A stretch of DNA of 16,404 bases, from NCBI GenBank assembly GCA_039923155.1, contig JBDTDI010000326.1, positions 1-16,404 on the forward strand. Direction: 5' to 3'. Positions 1-7,316 of this stretch are shown one piece after another. Origin of the DNA: Rhodococcus_D sp039923155. Its GTDB lineage: Bacteria; Actinomycetota; Actinomycetes; Mycobacteriales; Mycobacteriaceae. The position numbers and the translations under genes are program-made. Below the pieces are notes generated by a model, which was not told the origin of the DNA, searched no databases, and was given only the letters and a program-made list of their open reading frames with translations. The stretch's first letter is position 1; every line of letters begins with the position of its first letter.

Positions 1-498
1 CTGCTCGCCGCCGGGCCGGAGACCGCCGCGATGACCCGCACGACCGTCGCCGTCACCACCCTGTCCGGCTCGCCGGCGCTGAACGTCGTCGCCGCCCGCG
101 CCACGGCGGGGGTCAACATCCGGGTCATGGTGGGTGACTCCGCCACCCAGGTCATCGCCCACGTCCGCAAGACCGTGGACGACTCCCACGTCAGCATCGA
201 CGTCGTCGAGCAGTTCGAGCCCAGCCCCATCTCCCCGATCGACGACGAGGCGTTCCGGTTGCTCGAGTCGACCATCGCCGACGTGTTTCCCGAGGCGGTG
301 CCCGCGCCCTACGTGATGATGGCCGCGACCGACTCCCGCTACTTCACCGCGATCTGCGACCGCGTGTACCGGTTCGTGCCGCTGCGGATGAGCAAGGCCC
401 AGCGCCAGTCCATCCACGCCGCCGACGAGCACGTGGGCGTCGTCGACTTTCTCGACGGGGTTCGCTGGTACCGGCGGCTGATCGAGGGGCTCACCTGA
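1..498 (+). CDS. M20-family metallopeptidase, C-terminal part (5' end outside window)
   Basis: The frame is open from base 1 and ends at TGA 496-498, so this is the last ~165 residues of a longer protein. The segment ending near PIDDEAF looks like the end of the M20 dimerisation (lid) domain. It is followed by the return to the catalytic domain, with PYVMMAATDSRYF, a YRFVPL segment and IHAADEHV, then a final WYRRLIEGL helix. This pattern is typical of the carboxypeptidase S/ArgE-like branch of M20 zinc peptidases, where the IHAADEHV region supplies a metal-ligand histidine. The family removes C-terminal or N-acyl residues from small peptides or amino acids; the substrate here cannot be told. 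The in-frame ATG at 31 is internal and should not be taken as the start. The stop overlaps the ATG of the downstream MFS gene by one base (TGATG), so the two are probably co-transcribed and translationally coupled. Confidence 0.88.
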   Translation: MLAAGPETAAMTRTTVAVTTLSGSPALNVVAARATAGVNIRVMVGDSATQVIAHVRKTVDDSHVSIDVVEQFEPSPISPIDDEAFRLLESTIADVFPEAVPAPYVMMAATDSRYFTAICDRVYRFVPLRMSKAQRQSIHAADEHVGVVDFLDGVRWYRRLIEGLT

Positions 499-1988
499 TG
501 GCGCTGGACCCCACGCTCGAACCGGACCGGCGTGGGCCGGGCCGTCAGGTCGTCACCGGCCTGGCCACGATCGTCGGGTTCCTCGTCCTCGTCGAGGTGG
601 CCAGCGGGGTGCTGCAGGGCTACTACACGCCGATCTACCCGCAGATCGCCGACCACCTCTCCATCCCCGAGGGTGACGTCAACTGGTTCGAGGCCGCGCA
701 GCTGGTGCTGAGTGCGCTGTGCGTGCCGCTGCTCGCCCGGCTCGGGGACCTGATCGGGCACCAGCGGGTGCTGCTGCTGTCCACGGCGGTGACCGCGGCG
801 GGTTCGTGGGTGCTGGTGGTGGCACCGTCGTTCACCACCTTCCTCATCGGCTGGGCGCTGCAGGGCGCCTACGTGGTGTGGCTGCCGCTGGAGATCGCGA
901 TCATCCACCGCCGCACCCGCGGCTCGGGCGACCAGCAACGGCTGACCCGCCGCGGGGCCGCCGTGCTGGTGGGGGCACTGGAGCTCGCGGTCATCGTGGG
1001 TGCGCTGACCAGCGGCCAGCTGGTCGACGCGGTGGGCATGGGGGTGGTGCTGGCGCTGCCCGCGATCGTGGTCACCGCTGTCCTGGTGGTGATCGCGCTG
1101 GGGATCCGCAACGAACCCGGGGAGGGTACCGGCGGCATCGACTGGACCGGCCTCGCCCTGGTCACCCTGGCCCTCGGCCTCGTCATGGCCGGGCTGGTGG
1201 TCCTGCGGCTGCAGGGCCTCGGGCACCCCGCGGCCTGGCTGCTGATGGCGGCCGGGGTCGCAGCGCTGGTGCCGTTCGCCCGCTACGAGCTCAGCGTGGC
1301 CGAGCCGCTGGTCGACGTCCGGCTGCTGCGCGACGCTTGTCAGTGGCCCGTGCAGGTGACGGCGTTCCTGTTCGGGGTCCCGGTGCTGGGCGGACAGATC
1401 CCGCTCTCGACCTACGCCCAAGCTGATCCGTTGCAGCGCGGGTACGGCCTGGGGGCCGACGCGTCGTTCGTGTCCACCCTGATCGGGGTGTACGTGATCA
1501 CCCTCGCGATAGGGGCCTTCACGCTGCCGCTGACCTCGCGGCTGCTCGGCGTCCGTCGAGCGCTGGTGGTCTCGTCGCTGCTCGTCGCCGTCGGCTACGC
1601 GTTGTGGATCCCGTTCCACGACACCACCACCCAGGGACTGCTGAACATGGCCGTGGCCGGCCTCGGCTCCGGGGCCCTGGTGGCGGCGCTGCCCGCCGCC
1701 GCGGCGGCTGCGGCGCCGGACGACCGCACCAGCTTCGCCACCGGCATGACGAACGCGACCAAGACGGTCGGCGGGGCGATCGCCAGCTCCATCTTCGCGA
1801 TTGCCCTGGCCGGGAAGGCGTTGACCGGACAGGCGGCGACCGGTGACGCCCCCGACCAGGCGGTGGCGTCGTTGTCGGGCTACCTGATCGTGTGGGCGGT
1901 GTGCTCCGGGGCCGCGCTGCTTGCCGCGGGCGCGCTGATGGCCGCGCCGAAGCACGCGTTCAGCGACCGGGCTGCGGTGGCGACCTAG
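498..1988 (+). CDS. MFS transporter, 14-helix DHA2-like
   Basis: A 496-residue integral membrane protein with about 14 hydrophobic segments, from roughly residues 19-40 to 458-480. Motif A of the major facilitator superfamily is visible in the loop after helix 2 (RLGDLIGHQRV, residues 81-91). Length and helix count fit the DHA2 drug:H+ antiporter group rather than 12-helix transporters. The family exports drugs, dyes or metabolites using the proton gradient. No substrate can be assigned, but coupling to an M20 peptidase gene suggests export or import of a peptide- or amino-acid-related compound (inference). The ATG at 498 shares its A with the upstream stop codon. The gene converges with the minus-strand gene ending at 1998, leaving only 9 bases between stops and no room for a separate terminator. 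An alanine-rich stretch lies near residues 398-407. The 538-residue open frame on the opposite strand is a GC-rich shadow. Confidence 0.9.
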   Translation: MALDPTLEPDRRGPGRQVVTGLATIVGFLVLVEVASGVLQGYYTPIYPQIADHLSIPEGDVNWFEAAQLVLSALCVPLLARLGDLIGHQRVLLLSTAVTAAGSWVLVVAPSFTTFLIGWALQGAYVVWLPLEIAIIHRRTRGSGDQQRLTRRGAAVLVGALELAVIVGALTSGQLVDAVGMGVVLALPAIVVTAVLVVIALGIRNEPGEGTGGIDWTGLALVTLALGLVMAGLVVLRLQGLGHPAAWLLMAAGVAALVPFARYELSVAEPLVDVRLLRDACQWPVQVTAFLFGVPVLGGQIPLSTYAQADPLQRGYGLGADASFVSTLIGVYVITLAIGAFTLPLTSRLLGVRRALVVSSLLVAVGYALWIPFHDTTTQGLLNMAVAGLGSGALVAALPAAAAAAAPDDRTSFATGMTNATKTVGGAIASSIFAIALAGKALTGQAATGDAPDQAVASLSGYLIVWAVCSGAALLAAGALMAAPKHAFSDRAAVAT

Positions 1989-1997
1989 GCGTCAAGC

Positions 1998-2477
1998 TCA
2001 TGAGGAGGAGCCGAGCCACGGAGTGGCGTGAACGGGTGCCCACGCCTGCGCAACCGTGAGGTCGGCCTGAGCGCTGTTGCTGTCGACGAGTGCGGCCGCC
2101 CGAAGCAGGTCCACCACGGCGCGAGCCGGGGCCTGGTAGTCCTGCCAGTCAACTAGTGCGGCGCGCACCATTGCGCTGCACTTGAGGGCTTGGTGGCGGG
2201 TGAGGGGCACGGGTTCGTCATCTCCGGCCTCGGGTTCGTCCACCGCGCCATGGGGCCACGGGAGAGCCTTGACGCGGGGCCAGGGATGCGGAGTGGTGCC
2301 GGCCAGATTAAACGATGTCTCCATGCCGACGTAGCTCAGCAGGTAGGCCACGGCGTGGGCTGAGTCCTGGTCGTTCTGATCGCCGTCCAGGTAGGCCTGC
2401 AGCAGGGCAGCGCACTTGCGGGTTTGTCCGCGGGTCAGGGACACGGGGTCGCCGCCGCCCACCAGGGTCTTGTTCAC
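1998..2477 (-). CDS. 159-residue protein of two tandem copies of one ~65-residue unit, unknown function
   Basis: I do not recognise this family. Residues 12-76 and 90-156 are diverged copies of the same unit. VSLTRGQTRKC (12-22) matches VPLTRHQALKC (90-100), a helical AV..LL segment follows in each, and each ends in W-x-x-V-x-A-x-P-W (66-74 and 146-154). In the first 23 aligned positions 11 are identical. An acidic linker (DEPEAGDDEP) joins the units. There is no signal peptide or membrane segment, so it is probably cytosolic. The GTG start at 2477-2475 overlaps the TGA of the MBL-Rieske gene by 4 bases (GTGA), indicating translational coupling; an AGGAGG one base before GTG is too close to act normally. 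GC content is about 68% over 2041-2400 against about 72% in neighbours, and codons such as TTT and AAT appear. The conserved K-C pair in each copy could be a metal or redox site (inference). The longer open frame reaching to 4142 is not coding beyond 2477. Confidence 0.72.
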   Translation of the reverse strand: MNKTLVGGGDPVSLTRGQTRKCAALLQAYLDGDQNDQDSAHAVAYLLSYVGMETSFNLAGTTPHPWPRVKALPWPHGAVDEPEAGDDEPVPLTRHQALKCSAMVRAALVDWQDYQAPARAVVDLLRAAALVDSNSAQADLTVAQAWAPVHATPWLGSSS

Positions 2478-4126
2478 GCCTCCTGACAGGACCCGACAGG
2501 ACGCGCGTCGGCAGGGTCCGGCAGCTCCCTCCCCTTCGCCTCGTTCGGGGTGCTGCTGGGCGTCGGGTCCGCCTTCTCGCTGCGCAGCTCGTGCCCGGAG
2601 CTGGTGAGGCAGCGCCCGTTCTCCAGGTTCCACTGCCACCCGTGCAGCTGGCAGGTCAGCGTGGTGCCCTCCACCACCCCGAACCGGGTCAGGTCGGCCT
2701 TGAGGTGCGGGCAGCGGCGCTGCATCCGCCAGCCGTCGAGCACGATCTCCGCGCCGTCGTCGTGCTGCTCGGCGAACCAGCCGTCGGCGTAGGCGATCCG
2801 CTCGTCGGTGAGGCACTTGAAGAAGGTGTAGAGGTACTCGTTGTAGCCGCCGACGCGCCACGCCCGGAACCGGCTGGACAGGAAGATCGAGTTCACCCAG
2901 TCGGGCTCGTCGTCGCGCAGGGCGGTGCGCACCAGCTCGGGGGGGATGGCGAACCCGTAGCGCGGCTTCTCCCCCTCCACCGGCCGACGCACGGTGCGGG
3001 TGGAGAAGTCGAGGATCACCTGCTCGGCGCCGAGGTCCAAGGTCACCGGTCCGCCGATGCCCGCGCAGATCGCGTTGGCCTCCGCCATCAGCGGCTCGAA
3101 CAGCTCCCGCAGCGCCGGCATCATCGCCTCGCCCTCGGCCGGGGCCCAGCTCGCGCGGGCAGCGGCGAGCACCGGCTGCTGACGCTGGGCGAACGCCTCG
3201 AGGTAGGCGGCCTTGGTGCTCGGGTCGTCGAGCTCGTCGCCGAACACCGTCGACGGCTCGACGACGTGGGTCACCCTCGGCTCGGCGGACCCGTGGCAGT
3301 CGGCGGTCGAGCCGGGCAGCAGCAGCAGCCCCTGCTCGGCCCCGTTGCGACGCATCTGGTCCAGGAACACCATCTGGTCGGGGAAGATGTTCGACGGGTC
3401 GCCGTGGTCGTCGTTGAGGTAGCGCAGCTCGTCGTCGAGAAAGGCGGGTGGCCCGGCCGAGGGGATCACCCAGGACGCCCCGACCTGTTCGATGTAGCGC
3501 CGCGAGCGGTCCATCTGCCGCTGCCGCTTCTGGGTGCCGAAGGCGACCTTGGCCCGCTCGGGCAGGTCGTAGACCATCGGGTACCAGATGGCGCCGGAGT
3601 ACTGCAGGGCGTGGACGTCGATGTGGCCGAACTCCCGCTCGAGCACGTCCAGGTCGACCGGGCGGGCGTCGTTCATGTTGAACAGCACCGTCTCCCCGTC
3701 GTCCAGGACCAGGCCGGAATCGCCGAGGGGGCCGTCGGCGGGGGAGCGCAGCGCGATGATCATCAGGTCGAGGTCGACCCCGCCCCGGGTGACGGTGTGC
3801 TTGACCCCGGTGCGGGTCTCGAAGAAGTCGTGGAAGCCGAGCGCCTCCAGCTCGCGGCGCAGGTCCGGCACCGGGTACTCCGGCAGCAGCACGGTCGCGT
3901 CCTTGGAGACGTGCTCGGCCAGCAGCTTCGGGTCGAAGTGATCCTTGTGCAGGTGCGAGACGTAGAGGAAGTCGCACGCCCCCAGCGCGTCCCAGTCCAG
4001 GCCGGTGTTGTCGGGGAACGGGAACCACGACGCGAAGTAGGCGGGGTTCACCCACGGGTCGCACAACACCGAGCCGGCGCCGGTCTGCACGTGGAACCCG
4101 GCGTGCCCGATGCTGGTGACCTGCAC
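2474..4126 (-). CDS. MBL-fold protein with C-terminal Rieske [2Fe-2S] domain
   Basis: A 550-residue two-domain protein. Residues 1-240 form an UlaG/CMP-Neu5Ac-hydroxylase-like metallo-beta-lactamase fold with the metal motif HLHKDH (H58, H60, D62, H63) and a later FNMNDAR segment (150-155). Residues ~240-440 are an alpha-rich region I cannot assign. Residues ~460-510 are a Rieske domain with C472-P-H474 and C492-Q-L-H495-G-W. The last ~40 residues look disordered. Vertebrate CMP-Neu5Ac hydroxylase has the same two modules in reverse order, with an N-terminal Rieske domain. A redox or oxygenase role is therefore plausible but not shown. The reductase gene two positions upstream in the operon could supply electrons. 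The start is GTG at 4126; a GAGGAG ribosome site lies 8 bases upstream. The 3' end overlaps the next gene by 4 bases. Confidence 0.87.
   Translation of the reverse strand: MQVTSIGHAGFHVQTGAGSVLCDPWVNPAYFASWFPFPDNTGLDWDALGACDFLYVSHLHKDHFDPKLLAEHVSKDATVLLPEYPVPDLRRELEALGFHDFFETRTGVKHTVTRGGVDLDLMIIALRSPADGPLGDSGLVLDDGETVLFNMNDARPVDLDVLEREFGHIDVHALQYSGAIWYPMVYDLPERAKVAFGTQKRQRQMDRSRRYIEQVGASWVIPSAGPPAFLDDELRYLNDDHGDPSNIFPDQMVFLDQMRRNGAEQGLLLLPGSTADCHGSAEPRVTHVVEPSTVFGDELDDPSTKAAYLEAFAQRQQPVLAAARASWAPAEGEAMMPALRELFEPLMAEANAICAGIGGPVTLDLGAEQVILDFSTRTVRRPVEGEKPRYGFAIPPELVRTALRDDEPDWVNSIFLSSRFRAWRVGGYNEYLYTFFKCLTDERIAYADGWFAEQHDDGAEIVLDGWRMQRRCPHLKADLTRFGVVEGTTLTCQLHGWQWNLENGRCLTSSGHELRSEKADPTPSSTPNEAKGRELPDPADARPVGSCQEA
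2485..2502. repeat. Two copies of GACAGGAC with 10-base period at the MBL-Rieske 3' end
   Basis: GACAGGAC occurs at 2485-2492 and 2495-2502, just before the stop of the MBL-Rieske gene and next to the start of the repeat-protein gene. The first copy is part of the dyad TCCTG-A-CAGGA (2481-2491). It may mark a small local duplication at the junction of the two genes. Confidence 0.5.
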
Positions 4127-4159
4127 AGCGACGTCTCCTCATGTTCGTGGGGGAAGACC

Positions 4160-5359
4160 TCAGGGTAGGCGAGGGCGCACCCGGCCACGCGATCGGGAAG
4201 CATGGGTGCTCGCCAGGCCCACGGACGCTTCCCGATCGGGTGGGCTGGGGGCCGGGTCGGCTCCGAAGGAGTCCGCCTTGGCGGCGATCGCGTCGAGCAG
4301 GGTCGACCAGTCGTCCTCGAAGGCGCGGGCCCCGCGGACCTGCAGGGACTCCCCGAGTGCCTCGACGTCGATACCGGCCGCCGCGATCGCTGCGACGGCG
4401 CGCTCGGCCGCGGCGGGGTCGGGGTGCATCAGCTCGACGGGGCCGCCGTGGTCGGCGTAGGCGAGCAGGGTCTGCTCCGGCATCGTGTTGATGGTGCCCA
4501 CCGCGGCGAGGTGGTCGACGTAGAAGGTGTCGGGCAGCTCAGGGCCCTTGGTCGAGGTCGACGCCCAGAGCACCCGCTGCGGCCGGGCGCCGGCGGCGGC
4601 CAACCGGGCCCACCGCTGGGTGGACAGCAGCGTGCGGTGGGCCGCGTAGACCTCTCCCGCGACGGCCAGCCCGAGGTGGGTGTGCAGGTTCGCGGGCAGC
4701 AGCGGGTCGGCGGCGGTGTCCCAGCGGCTGACGAACACCGACGCCACCGAGGGCACGTCCAACGACCGCCCGGCCGCGGCGCGCCGCTCCAGGGCCCGGA
4801 GGTAGGCCTGCGCGGTCTGGCGGTACTGGTGCTCGGAGAACAGCAGGGTCACGTTGACCCCGATGCCCTCGGCCACCAGGTGCTCCATCGCGACCAGGCC
4901 CGGTGGGGTGCCGGGAACCTTGATGAGCACGTTCGGCCGAGCGGCCTGCGCGTGCAGCGTGCGAGCGAGGGCGATCGTCGCCTCGGTGTCGTCGGCCAGC
5001 CCGGGAGACACCTCGATGGAGACGTACCCGTCAACCCCGTCGGTGCACTCCCACACCGGCCGGAACGCCTCCGCGGCCGCGGTGATGTCCTCCATCGCCA
5101 CGGCGAACACCAGCTCCTCGGGGTGCCGGGTCCCGGCGGCGAGGTGGGCGCGCAGGGAGTCGTCGTAGTCGCAGCCCGCGGCCAGGGCGCGACCGAGGAT
5201 GGTGGGGTTGGAGGTGAGCCCGGTCAGGGCCAGGTCCGAGATGTAGCGGCTCAGCGTGCCGTCCCGCAGCATCGCCCGGTTGATCGAGTCCAGCCACAGG
5301 CTCTGCCCGGCCCGGTGCAGCCGTCGGGCAGGACTCGGCTCGGCTTCCTCGCCCGTCAT
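4160..5359 (-). CDS. tal: Transaldolase
   Basis: A 399-residue transaldolase, transferring a dihydroxyacetone unit between sedoheptulose-7-phosphate and glyceraldehyde-3-phosphate in the non-oxidative pentose phosphate pathway (cytosol). Signature 1 is present as TGLTSNPTIL (46-55). The Schiff-base lysine is K147 in NVLIKVPGT. WASTSTKGPELPDTFYV (265-281) is also typical of the family. The ATG at 5359-5357 was chosen because it overlaps the preceding reductase stop as ATGA, and because the longer frame upstream is only the reductase read out of frame. The enzyme carries about 25 extra residues after DAIAAKADSFG; this Arg/Ser-rich tail is encoded across a strong inverted repeat (see 4185-4243), so the tail may be an accident of RNA structure rather than functional protein. 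Placement in a redox-type operon is unusual and suggests a dedicated second copy (inference). Confidence 0.93.
   Translation of the reverse strand: MTGEEAEPSPARRLHRAGQSLWLDSINRAMLRDGTLSRYISDLALTGLTSNPTILGRALAAGCDYDDSLRAHLAAGTRHPEELVFAVAMEDITAAAEAFRPVWECTDGVDGYVSIEVSPGLADDTEATIALARTLHAQAARPNVLIKVPGTPPGLVAMEHLVAEGIGVNVTLLFSEHQYRQTAQAYLRALERRAAAGRSLDVPSVASVFVSRWDTAADPLLPANLHTHLGLAVAGEVYAAHRTLLSTQRWARLAAAGARPQRVLWASTSTKGPELPDTFYVDHLAAVGTINTMPEQTLLAYADHGGPVELMHPDPAAAERAVAAIAAAGIDVEALGESLQVRGARAFEDDWSTLLDAIAAKADSFGADPAPSPPDREASVGLASTHASRSRGRVRPRLP
4185..4243 (-). terminator. Strong inverted repeat in the 3' end of the transaldolase gene, possible attenuator/terminator
   Basis: Left arm 4185-4201 and right arm 4227-4243 are 17-base inverted repeats with 16 of 17 pairs (core GCTTCCCGATCG), separated by a 25-base loop. 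On the transcript of the minus-strand operon this folds as a GC-rich hairpin just before the transaldolase stop, upstream of the MBL-Rieske gene. No U-run follows, so it would be a U-less actinobacterial-type terminator, a processing or stability element, or a DNA-binding site. Its role is not known; it could lower expression of the last two genes of the operon. Confidence 0.5.
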
Positions 5360-6597
5360 CGTCGGGCCTGCTCGAGCGGGACGTCGGGGTCGGACAGTCG
5401 TCCCAGGTCCACCGGGCCGGTGGTGAGCAGGGCCGTGATCTGGTCCTCGGCGTCCCACACGTTGACGTTCATCCCGGCCAGGACCGTGCCTTGCGGGGAC
5501 ACCCAGAACGCGAGCAGCTCCCGGGTGTCGCGGTCGCCCCGGATGAGGACGCTCGACTCGACGCCCGGCGGCACGTGACCGCGGTACTCCATGCCGAGGT
5601 CGTACTGGTCGGTGAAGAAGAACGGTTGCCCGTCGTAGGCGGTGGGGGTACCGGTGAGGGTCGCGGCCACCGCGGCGGGCTGGTTCAGGGCCGTGGCCCA
5701 GTGCTCCACCCGGAGCCGGCCGAGCGTGGGGTGCGCCTGGGCGGCGATGTCGCCCACCGCGTAGATGTCCGGGTCGCTGCTGCGCAGGTGCTCGTCGACC
5801 AAGACCCCACCGTCCCCACCGTCCCCGTTCACGTCCAGGCCGGCGTCGCGTGCGAGCTCGGTGTTCGGTTGCGCACCGACGCCGACGACGACGAGGTCGG
5901 CGGGCAGCCGGGTGCCGTCACCGAGGGTGACGCCGCTCGCCCGCCCGTCCTCGACGTCGATCCCGGCCACGCTCGCCCCGAGGTGGAACCGAACGCCGTG
6001 CTCGCGGTGCAGGTCGGCGAACATCTGCGCGAGCTCGGTGCCCAGCACCCGCAGCAGCGGCAGCGGCGCCATCTCGACCACGTCGACCTCCGCCCCGCGC
6101 TCGCGGGCGTTGGCCGCGACCTCCAGCCCGATCCACCCGGCGCCGATGAACACGACGCGGCGGGCGTGCTCGAGGCCGGCGCGCAGCGCGTCGCTGTCCT
6201 CGACGTCGCGCAGGTACAGGACACCGTCGGCGTCACTGCCGGTGACGTCGATGCGGCGGGGTCGGGACCCGGTGGCCAGCACCAGGTGGTCGTAGCCGAT
6301 CCGGCTGCCGTCGCCGAGGACGACGTCGCGGGCGGCCCGGTCGAGCGCGGTGGCGGGCACGCCCAGGCGCAGCTCGACCCCGTGGTCGGTGTACCACTGC
6401 TGGTCGTGGACGGCCAGGGAGTCACGGTCGGCCTTGCCGGCGAGGTAGTCCTTGGACAACGGCGGCCGTTCGTAGGGCAGGTGGGCCTCGGCGCCGAGAA
6501 GGACGACCTGACCGGTGCAGCCGCGCTCGCGCAGGCCCTCCGCGGTCTTGGCCCCGGCCAGTCCGGCGCCGACGATCACGAACCTCGAGCTGTCCAT
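5356..6597 (-). CDS. FAD/NAD(P)-dependent ferredoxin-type reductase
   Basis: A 413-residue flavoprotein of the putidaredoxin/rubredoxin reductase group, which passes electrons from NAD(P)H through FAD to a small iron-sulfur protein. It has an FAD Rossmann motif IVGAGLAGAKTAEGLR (8-23), LATGSRPRR (107-115), a second nucleotide-binding motif IGAGWIGLEVA (151-161) for NAD(P)H, and an FAD-contacting YAVGDIA (279-285). A reductase C-terminal domain follows (about 325-400). ATG at 6597 is preceded by GGAGA about 6 bases upstream and begins directly at the first beta strand, so the longer upstream frame is rejected. It overlaps the transaldolase start by 4 bases. No free-standing ferredoxin gene lies in the window; the Rieske domain of the MBL protein in the same operon is the only visible candidate electron acceptor (inference). 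NADH versus NADPH preference cannot be decided with confidence. Confidence 0.92.
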   Translation of the reverse strand: MDSSRFVIVGAGLAGAKTAEGLRERGCTGQVVLLGAEAHLPYERPPLSKDYLAGKADRDSLAVHDQQWYTDHGVELRLGVPATALDRAARDVVLGDGSRIGYDHLVLATGSRPRRIDVTGSDADGVLYLRDVEDSDALRAGLEHARRVVFIGAGWIGLEVAANARERGAEVDVVEMAPLPLLRVLGTELAQMFADLHREHGVRFHLGASVAGIDVEDGRASGVTLGDGTRLPADLVVVGVGAQPNTELARDAGLDVNGDGGDGGVLVDEHLRSSDPDIYAVGDIAAQAHPTLGRLRVEHWATALNQPAAVAATLTGTPTAYDGQPFFFTDQYDLGMEYRGHVPPGVESSVLIRGDRDTRELLAFWVSPQGTVLAGMNVNVWDAEDQITALLTTGPVDLGRLSDPDVPLEQARR

Positions 6598-6645
6598 CTG
6601 GGTCTCCGATCTGTCTCCGCTGCGGACTGGGCGGCCCGCGAGCTG

Positions 6646-6665
6646 GTTGGTGGTGGTTGGTGGTG
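6646..6665. repeat. Two perfect tandem copies of a 10-base unit (GTTGGTGGTG)
   Basis: In the 77-base gap between the GTP cyclohydrolase stop and the reductase start (6598-6674), the 10-mer GTTGGTGGTG occurs twice in a row on the plus strand (CACCACCAAC on the transcript strand). It could be simple slippage. Apart from the reductase ribosome site I see no clear promoter in this gap. Confidence 0.6.
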
Positions 6666-6674
6666 TCGCGCGGC

Positions 6675-7316
6675 TCAGCGCGCCGCGCCGGTCAGGGCGA
6701 GGAACTCCTGGCGTGCGCGCGGGTCGCTGCGCAGCTGTCCGAGCAGGGTCGAGGTCACCGTGCGAGACCCGGTCGCCCGGGCGCCGCGCAGCGTCATGCA
6801 CCAGTGTTCGGCGGTGATCACCACCCCGACCGACTGCGCGCCCAGCTGCTCCTGCAGCCAGTCCGCGACCTGCTTGGTGAGCCGCTCCTGGGTCTGCGGG
6901 CGGCACGCGAACAGCTCCACCACCCTGGCGAGCTTGGACAATCCGAGGATCCGCTCCCCGGGCAGGTAGCCGACGCTGGCCGTCCCGGTGAACGGCAAGA
7001 GGTGGTGCTCGCACACCGACCGGAACCCGATGTCGCGGGCCAGGACCAGCTCGTCGTAACCCTCGTCGTTGGGGAAGGTGGTCAGCTCGAAGGGGCGGGG
7101 GGTGAGCATCTCGGCCCACGCCCGAGCCATCCGGGCGGGGGTCTCCCGCACGTTCTCCGCGTCGAGGTCCAGGCCCAGGGCCCGCACGAAGTCTGCGGCG
7201 GCCGCTTCGGCGTCCTCCAGGTCGGGAGACCGGTGCGGCCCCACGACCCGCAGGCCCGTCCCCGGCGCCGAGGGCATCGCCGAGGACGTCAGAGCCCGCA
7301 CGGACGGTGTGCTCAT
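6675..7316 (-). CDS. folE: GTP cyclohydrolase I
   Basis: A 213-residue GTP cyclohydrolase I, the zinc enzyme that opens GTP to give 7,8-dihydroneopterin triphosphate, the entry step to folate, tetrahydropterins and 7-deazapurines. Zinc ligands are C102 and H105 in SVCEHHLLPF and C173 in EHWCMTLRG. Other family blocks are VRETPARMARAW (56-67), PGERILGLSKLARVV (119-133) and R-T-V-T-S near 185-189. ATG at 7316-7314 overlaps the DoxX stop by 4 bases (ATGA), which fixes the start; M14 is an internal alternative. The longer frame upstream is the DoxX gene out of frame. None of the usual folate partners (folP, folB, folK, ftsH) are here. This is probably a pathway-specific copy tied to the redox operon (inference). 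Confidence 0.94.
   Translation of the reverse strand: MSTPSVRALTSSAMPSAPGTGLRVVGPHRSPDLEDAEAAAADFVRALGLDLDAENVRETPARMARAWAEMLTPRPFELTTFPNDEGYDELVLARDIGFRSVCEHHLLPFTGTASVGYLPGERILGLSKLARVVELFACRPQTQERLTKQVADWLQEQLGAQSVGVVITAEHWCMTLRGARATGSRTVTSTLLGQLRSDPRARQEFLALTGAAR

Noticed and set aside
339..1955. 538-residue open frame on the minus strand opposite the MFS gene
   Set aside because: Low-complexity Arg/Gln/His/Gly-rich translation typical of GC-rich antisense frames; the plus-strand MFS protein explains the region.
2477..4142. Upstream part of a 714-residue minus-strand open frame continuous with the 159-residue repeat protein
   Set aside because: The segment above 2477 is an Arg/Ala/Pro-rich shadow of the MBL-Rieske gene in another frame; the GTGA overlap marks the real start of the small gene.
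2315..4168. 617-residue plus-strand open frame
   Set aside because: Antisense shadow of the MBL-Rieske gene with no domain pattern.
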